From Desulfobacteraceae bacterium (GTDB taxonomy: Bacteria > Desulfobacterota > DSM-4660 > Desulfatiglandales > Desulfatiglandaceae), in the NCBI GenBank assembly GCA_013203065.1, contig JABMQV010000647.1, forward strand, positions 1 to 5,164: 5,164 nt of DNA, in the 5' to 3' direction. This document shows, piece after piece, positions 1-5,051 of this stretch. Every line of letters starts with the position of its first letter. Position 1 is the stretch's first letter. The notes below the pieces were generated by a model. The model was not told the DNA's origin, did no database searches, and saw only the letters and a program-made list of their open reading frames with translations. The position numbers and the translations under genes are program-made.

Positions 1-218
1 TCATTTTCCCAAATAATTGCCAATTTGGCTCCATGTTTTGGATTAGGCTTTACAATGCTGAGACTTTTCTCGTAAATACGCATCTAAAATGCAGCCCGGG
101 GAAGAGAATGGAACCTTGAACCCTGAACAGTGAACCCGACAACCTGAGTAGTTACCGAGCACTTTGTCAGCCGTATTGCTTTGGGCTGATCTTTGGTATC
201 GCTCGGAAAGAGACAATC
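1..218. other. Non-coding leader upstream of tag
   Basis: I see no convincing gene here. One + frame is open from base 3 to a stop at 117-119 (38 codons), but its peptide resembles no family I know, so I do not call it the tail of an upstream gene. Visible elements are a small dyad at 19-29 (GCCAA-T-TTGGC), a TTTACA box at 49-54 that is -35-like, a TAAAAT box at 85-90 that is -10-like, and the heptamer repeats at 110-137. The two boxes are 30 bases apart, so they do not form one standard promoter; at 17-18 bases below TTTACA there is only a poor -10 match around 72-78. The promoter of tag is probably in this stretch but I cannot place it. Confidence 0.5.
110..137. repeat. Degenerate 7-base tandem repeat, TGAACCC type
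   Basis: Four successive heptamers read GGAACCT, TGAACCC, TGAACAG, TGAACCC, in exact 7-base register. Two further decayed units (GACAACC, TGAGTAG) may continue the register to 151. The array lies between genes, about 80 bases upstream of the tag start. Intergenic runs of this type are, to my recollection, common in some deltaproteobacterial genomes, but I cannot confirm this here. No function is evident. Confidence 0.6.
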
Positions 219-815
219 ATGAAAACAAGCGGGAAAACACGGTGTTTGTGGGCAAAGACCCATCCACTGCTTATCGATTATCACGACCATGAATGGGGTT
301 CGCCCGTCCATGATGACCAGCGTCTTTTCGAGTTCATCTTGCTGGAAAGCGCACAAGCCGGTCTGAACTGGCTCACCATCCTCAAAAAAAGGGAGGCTTA
401 TCGACAGGCTTATGACGATTTTGATCCGGAAAAAGTGGCCCGGTATTCTGAAGCAAGAATCCGTAAGCTGCTCAACGACCCGGGAATCATCAGAAACAGG
501 CGCAAGGTTGCCTCATCAATCGTCAATGCCCGGGCCTTCCTCAGAATTCAGAGAGAATTTGGCGGCTTTCATGTCTATATTTGGCGATTTGTAAAAGACA
601 GTCCCATCCAGAACAGGTGGAAAGGCCCGGCAGAGATTCCTTCAAAAACCCGGGAATCCGAAGCCATGAGTAAAGACTTAAAAAAACGCGGTTTCACCTT
701 TGTGGGTCCTACGATCTGTTATGCCTTTATGCAGGCGGTGGGAATGGTCAACGATCACGCGGTTGACTGTTTCCGCTATCACGATTTAAATAATTGCCCA
801 AACTTAAAGCCATAA
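219..815 (+). CDS. tag: DNA-3-methyladenine glycosylase I (Tag)
   Basis: This base-excision repair enzyme removes 3-methyladenine from alkylated DNA, leaving an abasic site for repair in the nucleoid. The 198-residue product aligns along its whole length with E. coli Tag (187 residues) at an offset of five. The zinc-binding set of that enzyme (Cys4, His17, His175, Cys179) appears here as Cys9, His22, His180 and Cys184. Glu43 matches the active-site Glu38, and the base-pocket residues Tyr21 and Trp51 are kept. Family motifs YHDHEWG (21-27), QAGLNW (46-51), LKKRGF and the VGPTICYAFMQAVGMVNDH stretch near the C-terminus are all present. The ATG is preceded by a modest site, GGAAAGAG at 205-212. 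It appears to be a single-gene unit: the next gene has its own promoter. The function is secure from family homology; nothing in it looks degraded. Confidence 0.97.
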   Translation: MKTSGKTRCLWAKTHPLLIDYHDHEWGSPVHDDQRLFEFILLESAQAGLNWLTILKKREAYRQAYDDFDPEKVARYSEARIRKLLNDPGIIRNRRKVASSIVNARAFLRIQREFGGFHVYIWRFVKDSPIQNRWKGPAEIPSKTRESEAMSKDLKKRGFTFVGPTICYAFMQAVGMVNDHAVDCFRYHDLNNCPNLKP

Positions 816-835
816 TTGCGGGACAGAGTTTGATC

Positions 836-864
836 TTGGCCAAAAATGCTATATTTCCTATACT
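836..864 (+). promoter_or_regulatory. Candidate sigma-70 promoter of the YtxH/DUF948 unit
   Basis: TTGGCC (836-841, four of six matches to TTGACA) and TATACT (859-864, five of six to TATAAT) are separated by exactly 17 bases. Transcription would start near 871, giving a leader of about 64 bases before the YtxH start at 935. It lies in the gap after tag, so the two downstream genes can be expressed apart from the repair gene. The call is by inspection of the boxes only. Confidence 0.5.
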
Positions 865-922
865 CATCACCCAAACAGGTAAATTCCTATCCGTCAACCC
901 CATAGAAAGCGTGGCTTGAATG

Positions 923-929
923 AAGGAGG
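923..929 (+). promoter_or_regulatory. Ribosome binding site deciding the YtxH start
   Basis: AAGGAGG ends five bases before the ATG at 935. An in-frame ATG at 920 lies upstream of, and partly contains, this site, so it has no ribosome site of its own at the right distance. The start at 935 is therefore preferred, and the protein begins MADNAH rather than five residues earlier. Confidence 0.85.
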
Positions 930-934
930 AAATC

Positions 935-1333
935 ATGGCAGACAATGCTCACACCGGGTTTGACTTTTTTAAAGGATTTCTCTTTGGCGGAGTTGTTGGA
1001 GCCGTTGCAGCGCTTCTATTCGCGCCAAAAACAGGAAAAGAGATGCGGGAAGAGCTCCGTAAGTGCTCCGCTGAAATGAGAGACGATACAGAGGAGAAAT
1101 TGGAGCTTGCCCTCAAGAAAGCCGAAGAAATCCTGGCTGAAACCAAAAAGAAACTGGAAGAATATAGAAAAGAGGCCGAATCCGGCGTCAAAGATATGAA
1201 AGACTCCGCGGCTTCAACATACACCGATGGGAAAAATGCCGCCGTAAAGGAGAAAGGCAGAATCAAAGATGCCATCGATGCCGGCGTTGCGGCCTACAAA
1301 GAAGAGAAAGCAACGCAAAGCAAGAAAGTGTGA
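935..1333 (+). CDS. YtxH domain-containing membrane-anchored protein
   Basis: A small protein of 132 residues of the YtxH family (Pfam YtxH, formerly grouped with general-stress and gas-vesicle-like proteins). Residues 11-30 form one hydrophobic, glycine-rich segment that should cross the membrane. It is followed at once by the family signature LLFAPKTGKE (27-36). From about 37 to 115 the chain is rich in Lys, Glu and Ala and should form a long helix or coiled coil, with a charged tail to the end. Members are known mostly as stress-induced proteins with no defined biochemical role; I infer a membrane-tethered cytoplasmic helix, perhaps acting on the envelope. It is followed after 10 bases by a DUF948 gene, and the two should share one transcript from the promoter at 836-864. 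The family assignment is firm, the function unknown. Confidence 0.9.
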   Translation: MADNAHTGFDFFKGFLFGGVVGAVAALLFAPKTGKEMREELRKCSAEMRDDTEEKLELALKKAEEILAETKKKLEEYRKEAESGVKDMKDSAASTYTDGKNAAVKEKGRIKDAIDAGVAAYKEEKATQSKKV

Positions 1334-1343
1334 CAGGTGAAAT

Positions 1344-1727
1344 ATGGATGTTTCTATAAGCCTAGCCTTGATTGCCGGTTTAATATTGCTCAACACGCTC
1401 TTTTTCGTTCCGACACTGATTAAGGCAATGCGAGCGTTTTCTGAAGCTAGAAAACTGCTTGAATTGGCACGACTTCAGCTGGTACCCCTATCACATGACG
1501 TGAGTCAGATAATAGGCGAAGCCCGTTCAATCGTCAAATCTGTCGATAAAGAAATGGACAAGATTGGCGATAGCCTGACAGCTGTAAGAGACACGACGCG
1601 CAACCTAAAAGAGTTTGAGCTCATGATTCAGGAACGAATCGAGCAACCGCTTTTGGACATTACGGCTGTTTTGTCTGCCTTGGTCAAAGGAGGGAGAGTG
1701 TTTTGGCAGCATTTTATTAAAAAATAA
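1344..1727 (+). CDS. DUF948 (YtxG-like) membrane-anchored protein
   Basis: A 127-residue protein matching the DUF948 pattern: an N-terminal hydrophobic segment (about 5-26) that anchors it in the membrane, then an amphipathic helix region (about 30-90). It ends with the usual EQPLLDITAVLSALVKGG-type helix (100-117). No catalytic residues are apparent. The start ATG has AGGTGA three bases upstream (1335-1340), a closely spaced but usable site. It sits 10 bases behind the YtxH gene and is presumably co-transcribed with it. In Bacillus subtilis the related pair is ytxG (DUF948) then ytxH, in an operon induced by general stress; here the order is reversed. The pairing supports the idea that the two act together at the membrane, but what they do is not known. 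The DUF948 call is by eye and fairly confident. Confidence 0.8.
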   Translation: MDVSISLALIAGLILLNTLFFVPTLIKAMRAFSEARKLLELARLQLVPLSHDVSQIIGEARSIVKSVDKEMDKIGDSLTAVRDTTRNLKEFELMIQERIEQPLLDITAVLSALVKGGRVFWQHFIKK

Positions 1728-1748
1728 CCCTTTCCCTCACCCTTTCCC
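1728..1748. repeat. Pyrimidine-rich 9-base direct repeat at a convergent junction
   Basis: CCCTTTCCC occurs at 1728-1736 and again at 1740-1748, separated by TCA. The repeat fills nearly all of the 26-base gap between the DUF948 stop and the stop of the opposing FAH-family gene. There is no inverted repeat or hairpin in the gap, so this is not a standard intrinsic terminator. Confidence 0.7.
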
Positions 1749-1753
1749 AAACG

Positions 1754-2716
1754 TTATCTATAAACCGGCTCTTCCACCCTGATGGAATTCCGTAAGGTTC
1801 CGATCCCCTCGATCTTACATTCTACGACATCTCCATTTGCAAGGTATTTCTCTGAACTGTAGGAAGTCCCGGTGGGTGTTCCTGTGGAAATGACATCTCC
1901 GGGTTCAAGGGTGACAAAACGAGAGATCTCGGCAATGATCTGAGGGATTTTGAATACCATTTCCTCCCCGGTACTGTCCTGTCGGAGTTCTCCATTGACC
2001 CAGAGGCGAAGGCTAAGAACGTGGGGGTCTTGAATTTCATCGGTCAAGACGATATACGGTCCCATGGGTCCAAAGGTATCCTGGGCTTTCATGCAAAACC
2101 AATTCACTCGCTGGGTTTCCGGCTGCATGAGATGCCCCCTGTCAGATATGTCGTTGAAAATCGTGTACCCAGCCACATGGTTCATGGCCATTTCCTCCGG
2201 GATGTAGCGTCCCTTTTTCCCAATCACCACGGCAAGCTCCACCTCGTGATCCAATTTCTTGCAATCGGGAGGGATGACCACCGAATCCCCGGGTCCGATG
2301 ATGGCCGTGGAGGGTTTCATAAAGATGAGAAGGCTTTTTGGAATCGGAGCGTCTTGTGCGACTTCCCGTATGTGGCTCACATAATTGCGCGCAACACATA
2401 GAATTTTCGGAGGGTTGGAGATGGGGGCGAGTATCCTCGCCTTTTCCAGGCTCAAAAGGGTGCTTTGCAGTTCGGCCGGAACCCTCGACGCTTGCTGCAC
2501 CTGTTCCTGGACCCAGACCTTAACCTGCCCGGCCATTTCGAGACCAGCAGAACCCCGGGACAGAAAACCTCTCATATCCAGGTGGGGAAGCGATTCCCCC
2601 GGCTGGCCCTGCTGCTTCTTAAACATACGATGTCCTTCGTTCAAATCGATGATTTTTTCTCCCCATACAACGCCCAGGCCTGTCTTTCCATCATTTTGAA
2701 ACGTCGTTAATTTCAA
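1754..2716 (-). CDS. Fumarylacetoacetate hydrolase (FAH) family protein
   Basis: A 320-residue cytoplasmic enzyme of the FAH superfamily, which cleaves, hydrates, isomerises or decarboxylates small keto-acids with a divalent metal. The N-terminal part (about 1-95) is the variable cap; the catalytic domain runs from about 102 to 316. Family landmarks are KILCVARNYVSH (104-115), KPSTAIIGPGD (134-144), HEVELAVVIGK (157-167) with metal ligands Glu158 and Glu160, and GYTIFNDISDR (183-193) with the third ligand Asp189. Further on are WVNGELRQ (239-246) and the C-terminal LEPGDVISTGTPTG (270-283). All expected residues are present, so an active enzyme is likely. Family members include acylpyruvases, 2-hydroxyhepta-2,4-diene-1,7-dioate isomerases and oxaloacetate decarboxylases, and the substrate cannot be told from sequence. 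The start is TTG, chosen for its strong ribosome site. The gene diverges from the lyase-like gene at 3004. Confidence 0.93.
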   Translation of the reverse strand: MKLTTFQNDGKTGLGVVWGEKIIDLNEGHRMFKKQQGQPGESLPHLDMRGFLSRGSAGLEMAGQVKVWVQEQVQQASRVPAELQSTLLSLEKARILAPISNPPKILCVARNYVSHIREVAQDAPIPKSLLIFMKPSTAIIGPGDSVVIPPDCKKLDHEVELAVVIGKKGRYIPEEMAMNHVAGYTIFNDISDRGHLMQPETQRVNWFCMKAQDTFGPMGPYIVLTDEIQDPHVLSLRLWVNGELRQDSTGEEMVFKIPQIIAEISRFVTLEPGDVISTGTPTGTSYSSEKYLANGDVVECKIEGIGTLRNSIRVEEPVYR

Positions 2717-2721
2717 ATCAT

Positions 2722-2728
2722 CCTCCTT
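2722..2728 (-). promoter_or_regulatory. Ribosome binding site fixing the TTG start of the FAH-family gene
   Basis: Read on the minus strand this is AAGGAGG, five bases before a TTG at 2716-2714. The codons just upstream in the same frame (GAT GAT) are not starts. The ATG formed between the ribosome site and the TTG is in another frame and meets a stop two codons later. TTG is therefore the best start, and it gives an N-terminus (MKLTTF) normal for this family. Confidence 0.85.
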
Positions 2729-2867
2729 TCATCATTCTTTCAAAATGCCCACACCCCACGGTGCACGAGTTTATTGAAAATTTAATATGCTATAGTTTTT
2801 CACCCCTGAGTCCAAAGGTCAAGTCATGAAAGCCTCTTTGGGTGGCGTGGGAATCCGAGACTTGCCT

Positions 2868-2896
2868 TTGACCGGCACTTGTGTCAACATGACAAT
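2868..2896 (+). promoter_or_regulatory. Candidate promoter of the HMG-CoA-lyase-like gene
   Basis: TTGACC (2868-2873, five of six matches to TTGACA) is followed after 17 bases by GACAAT (2891-2896, four of six to TATAAT). The leader to the start at 3004 would be about 100 bases. A dyad at 2882-2894 overlaps the -10 box and another (2895-2906) covers the expected start point, which is where repressor sites usually sit. The -10 box is weak, so the call is tentative. Confidence 0.35.
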
Positions 2897-2906
2897 CCTG
2901 TAGGAT
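2882..2906. promoter_or_regulatory. Two adjoining dyads over the candidate promoter
   Basis: TGTCA-ACA-TGACA (2882-2894) is a 5+3+5 inverted repeat. It abuts ATCCT-GT-AGGAT (2895-2906), a 5+2+5 inverted repeat. Together they cover the -10 box and presumed start point. They may be operator half-sites, but arms of five bases arise often by chance. Confidence 0.3.
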
Positions 2907-2976
2907 GGGACGCTCACCGCGCGGGTCAATGCCACCATTAATCGCAAGAGAAAATAGTCCTGTACCCGGAAATCAA

Positions 2977-2989
2977 ACAAACGGTTTGT
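2977..2989. promoter_or_regulatory. ACAAAC-G-GTTTGT dyad just before the lyase-like gene
   Basis: A perfect 6+1+6 inverted repeat ends at the edge of the ribosome site GGAGGAG (2990-2996), itself seven bases before the ATG at 3004. The CAAAC/GTTTG arms resemble those reported for PsrA, a TetR-type regulator of fatty-acid genes, but the centre here is one base instead of the longer gap of that motif. As RNA it could form only a weak five-pair hairpin. A protein-binding operator is the likelier reading if it has a function. Confidence 0.4.
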
Positions 2990-3003
2990 GGAGGAGTTTT
3001 TAG

Positions 3004-4173
3004 ATGAGTGAATATGATATTTTCAAGGTCCATCCAAGGATGCCAAGGAAGGTCACGTTGGGTGACATAACCGCCAGAGATGGGCTTCAGCATGAGGAGG
3101 CGTGGATTCCCACCGAGGCCAAGATCTATTATCTTCAGGAACTGGCCTTCGCGGGCGTAAAACGGTTTGAGGTGACAAACCTGGGAAACCCAAGAGTGAT
3201 GCCCCAGTTCAAGGACGCCGAAGAGGTGCTGAAGGGCGTGAGGGACGATATATTCATAAAGAGACTGGATAAGCGGGGAATCAATCCGGAGGATATTGAA
3301 TGGAGTGTCGTAACCATCAGGGAATCGGCTGTTGACCAGGCAATCGCCTCCAAGGGAAGGGGCTACGGCCCGGACCGTGTCCTGATGATGGTTTCCACGG
3401 ACGAAGAGCATCACTTTGCTAACAGCGCCACCACCCTCCCTGAATATTGGAAGGAGGCGGAACGGTGCATCAGGAAATGTAAGGATGCAGGCATCAAGAT
3501 GTGCGGGACAGTGAGCACCATCTGGGGGAGCCCCATATCAGGACCCACGAGACTGGAAGATGCCGTTGAGTTTACAAAAAGGTGGCTTAGCATAGGCGCT
3601 GACGACATTGAACATGCTGATCATGATGGTTCTGCTCCGCCTGATCAGGTTTACCGGTATTTCTCCATGATCCTGGATGAGATACCAAACCCTGACCTGC
3701 ATGTGGCCCATTTTCATGTGACCAGGGGCTGGGGCCTGGCAAATGTTCTGGCAGCCCTCCAGGCCGGCATTCAAAATTTTGAGGGGACGCTTGGAGGGAT
3801 CGGTGGCCAGCCGACGAATTTCCTCAACCGGACACCGGTTCCCGGGACCGGGGCCTATTATTACAGAGACCCAAATGTGGTGGGGCTCACCACCCTTGAG
3901 GATATGTGTGTCATGCTGGATGAGATGGGTATTGATATTGGGGGGATCCGTATCGACAGGGTCCTGGAACTTGGCACCTTGATGGAAAAGACCATTGGCA
4001 GGAGGCTGCGCTCGGAGTCAATCCTGAACGGCAGGATCCCAAAGGAGCCCAGGGAGGAGTTCAAGAGACCCGGGTTGCAACAGATCAAAGAAAAACAGGG
4101 GGGAAAATCGGGTCAGCTCATACCGGATGGGTGGCCCGAAAAGGCGGAGTTGCCGAAGAGCTTAATAGCCTGA
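3004..4173 (+). CDS. HMG-CoA-lyase-like DRE-TIM family protein, atypical active site
   Basis: A 389-residue member of the HMGL-like / DRE-TIM metallolyase superfamily (TIM barrel), whose members make or break C-C bonds next to a carboxylate or CoA thioester. The barrel spans about 16-325, and a Lys/Arg/Pro-rich tail follows. Against human HMG-CoA lyase it keeps RDGLQ (25-29; Arg25 catalytic, Asp26 metal ligand), FEVTNLGNP (55-63, with Glu56) and the metal pair His236 and His238 in HFH. The active-site loop that reads GLGGCP in HMG-CoA lyases is GIGGQP here, putting Gln269 where the catalytic Cys should be. The metal-binding Asn after that loop is not evident, and the HDT following the histidines is HVT. 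The DTIG motif is replaced by ADHDG (205-209). The fold is sure; cleavage of HMG-CoA is doubtful, and a related acyl-CoA or keto-acid lyase/synthase is more likely. Ribosome site GGAGGAG lies seven bases upstream. Confidence 0.88.
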   Translation: MSEYDIFKVHPRMPRKVTLGDITARDGLQHEEAWIPTEAKIYYLQELAFAGVKRFEVTNLGNPRVMPQFKDAEEVLKGVRDDIFIKRLDKRGINPEDIEWSVVTIRESAVDQAIASKGRGYGPDRVLMMVSTDEEHHFANSATTLPEYWKEAERCIRKCKDAGIKMCGTVSTIWGSPISGPTRLEDAVEFTKRWLSIGADDIEHADHDGSAPPDQVYRYFSMILDEIPNPDLHVAHFHVTRGWGLANVLAALQAGIQNFEGTLGGIGGQPTNFLNRTPVPGTGAYYYRDPNVVGLTTLEDMCVMLDEMGIDIGGIRIDRVLELGTLMEKTIGRRLRSESILNGRIPKEPREEFKRPGLQQIKEKQGGKSGQLIPDGWPEKAELPKSLIA

Positions 4174-4195
4174 AGGCCAAAATCAGGAAAGGCCT
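4174..4195. terminator. Weak inverted repeat between convergent genes
   Basis: AGGCC (4174-4178) and GGCCT (4191-4195) can pair across a 12-base loop, directly between the lyase-like stop and the opposing DUF1445 stop at 4197. There is no T-run on either side and the loop is long. It may help end transcription from either direction but is not a strong intrinsic terminator. Confidence 0.25.
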
Positions 4196-4196
4196 A

Positions 4197-4979
4197 TCAG
4201 AGTATTGTCAAATGATCATCCAGAAGATCTGACACAAACATATGCCCCGGTGAGTGGGTGATAGCAATAGGAAGCGAAACCGAGGTAGCAGCCAGTATGG
4301 CCGTAACACCACAGGCCCAGAACACCGGAATTTCGCCAGGATTAATGGTAACCGCATCGCCGAAATCCGGTTTCTTGAGGTCTTTGATCCCCAATTCTTC
4401 TGGCGATCCCAGGTGAATGGGTGCACCATGTGTCAGGTGAAACCGTGTAGTCACCTGTGCGGCCCTAATGGCCTCGCCAGGTCTCATGGGCCTCATGGTG
4501 ACCACCACCGGCGCGGAAAACGGGCCCGCGGACCGGCAGGCACGGTTGGTGACGTACATGGAGACATTCTTGCCTTCCTCCAGGTTCCTGACAGGGATCC
4601 CAGCCTTTATAAGGGCCTCTTCAAAGGAAAAACTGCAGCCCAACAGAAAACTGACCATTCTATCACTGAAGACAGCCGTTACGTTTTCCACCTCCTCAAC
4701 GAGTTCCCGATTTTTGAAAACCCTATAGAGAGGCAGATCAGTCCGCAGATCAGCTCCTGAGGCTATCTTTGGCTCCATTTCCCCTGGTTCCAGTACGTCC
4801 AGGATGGGGCACGGTTTGGGGTTTCGGACGCAAAACAGCAAGAAATTAAAGGACTCCTCCAGTGGGAGCATGACCAGATTGGCCTGAACATATCCAGGGG
4901 CCGCTCCGGTGGTGGGCACCCTCCACTCCCCACTTCTGATAAGTTCGCGGAGCCTGACTGGTGATACATGATTTTTCAC
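4197..4979 (-). CDS. DUF1445 / D-glutamate-cyclase-like putative hydro-lyase
   Basis: A 260-residue protein of the DUF1445 family (bacterial YcsI type), which matches the N-terminal domain of mammalian D-glutamate cyclase, the enzyme interconverting D-glutamate and 5-oxo-D-proline. Conserved blocks appear in order: GYVQANLVMLP (29-39), RNPKPCPILDV (52-62), DLRTDLPLYRVF (77-88), FLLGCSFSFEEAL (111-123), MYVTNRACRSAGPF (141-154), THGAPIHLGSPEELGI (183-198), GEIPVFWACGVT (215-226) and ITHSPGHMFVSDL (240-252). Length is normal and nothing is missing. In Bacillus the ycsI gene lies with 5-oxoprolinase genes; none is seen here. Neighbours are instead a lyase-like and an FAH-family gene, so the substrate may be another hydroxy- or amino-acid. 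The start is GTG at 4979, with AGGAGG 12 bases upstream, rather far. No other start in this frame fits better, and the N-terminus has the usual spacing to GYVQANL. The bacterial reaction remains inferred. Confidence 0.93.
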   Translation of the reverse strand: MKNHVSPVRLRELIRSGEWRVPTTGAAPGYVQANLVMLPLEESFNFLLFCVRNPKPCPILDVLEPGEMEPKIASGADLRTDLPLYRVFKNRELVEEVENVTAVFSDRMVSFLLGCSFSFEEALIKAGIPVRNLEEGKNVSMYVTNRACRSAGPFSAPVVVTMRPMRPGEAIRAAQVTTRFHLTHGAPIHLGSPEELGIKDLKKPDFGDAVTINPGEIPVFWACGVTAILAATSVSLPIAITHSPGHMFVSDLLDDHLTIL

Positions 4980-4991
4980 GGTCGATCCAAG

Positions 4992-4998
4992 CCTCCTC
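4992..4998 (-). promoter_or_regulatory. Ribosome binding site of the DUF1445 gene, long spacer
   Basis: On the minus strand this reads GAGGAGG, 12 bases before the GTG start at 4979. Typical spacing is five to nine bases, so translation may be less efficient. In the same frame between the site and the GTG there is no ATG, GTG or TTG. Confidence 0.6.
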
Positions 4999-5034
4999 GC
5001 TATCGTCTGACCTCATCCCGACAGCCCTTCCCAA

Positions 5035-5051
5035 TGCGGCCATCGGCCGCA
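5035..5051. promoter_or_regulatory. GC-rich inverted repeat in the DUF1445 leader
   Basis: TGCGGCC (5035-5041) and GGCCGCA (5045-5051) form a perfect seven-base inverted repeat around ATC. It lies 55 bases upstream of the GTG start of the DUF1445 gene. No T-run follows on either strand, so it is not an intrinsic terminator. It may be an operator or a hairpin in the 5' leader. Confidence 0.45.

Larger units (their letters stand above)
2717..3003. other. Divergent regulatory region between FAH-family and lyase-like genes
   Basis: This 287-base gap separates two outward-facing starts and should hold both promoters. Bases 2771-2800 are markedly AT-rich and are a likely place for the minus-strand promoter, though no well-spaced -35/-10 pair stands out there. 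The plus-strand promoter candidate is at 2868-2896. Three short dyads lie at 2882-2894, 2895-2906 and 2977-2989. I found no gene in the gap. A minus-strand frame that reads across 2938-3003 is only an extension of an antisense shadow of the lyase-like gene. Confidence 0.6.

Noticed and set aside
11..798. AAATAATTGCC present at 11-21 and 788-798, seeming to flank tag as direct repeats
   Set aside because: An 11-base match is expected by chance a few times in a window this size. The second copy is inside the tag coding end, and no transposase or other mobile feature is present.
748..945. Minus-strand 65-codon open frame across the tag/YtxH gap
   Set aside because: It overlaps the end of tag and the YtxH start, has no known similarity, and covers a good plus-strand promoter and ribosome site.
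2021..2401. Plus-strand 126-codon open frame
   Set aside because: It runs antisense through the FAH metal-binding region; the real gene is on the minus strand.
2849..2865. Possible sigma-54 promoter (GG ... TTGC) upstream of the lyase-like gene
   Set aside because: The GG and GC elements are 12 bases apart instead of the strict 10, and the flanking consensus is poor.
2938..3414. Minus-strand 158-codon open frame overlapping the start of the lyase-like gene
   Set aside because: It lies almost wholly antisense to a gene with clear family motifs, and its translation resembles nothing I know. It is a coding shadow.
3830..3862. CCGG-rich near-palindrome inside the lyase-like gene
   Set aside because: The arms are out of register by one base and the pattern is explained by Pro/Gly codons (TPVPGTG).
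4254..4760. Plus-strand 168-codon open frame
   Set aside because: It is antisense to the conserved blocks of the DUF1445 gene and has no recognisable domain.
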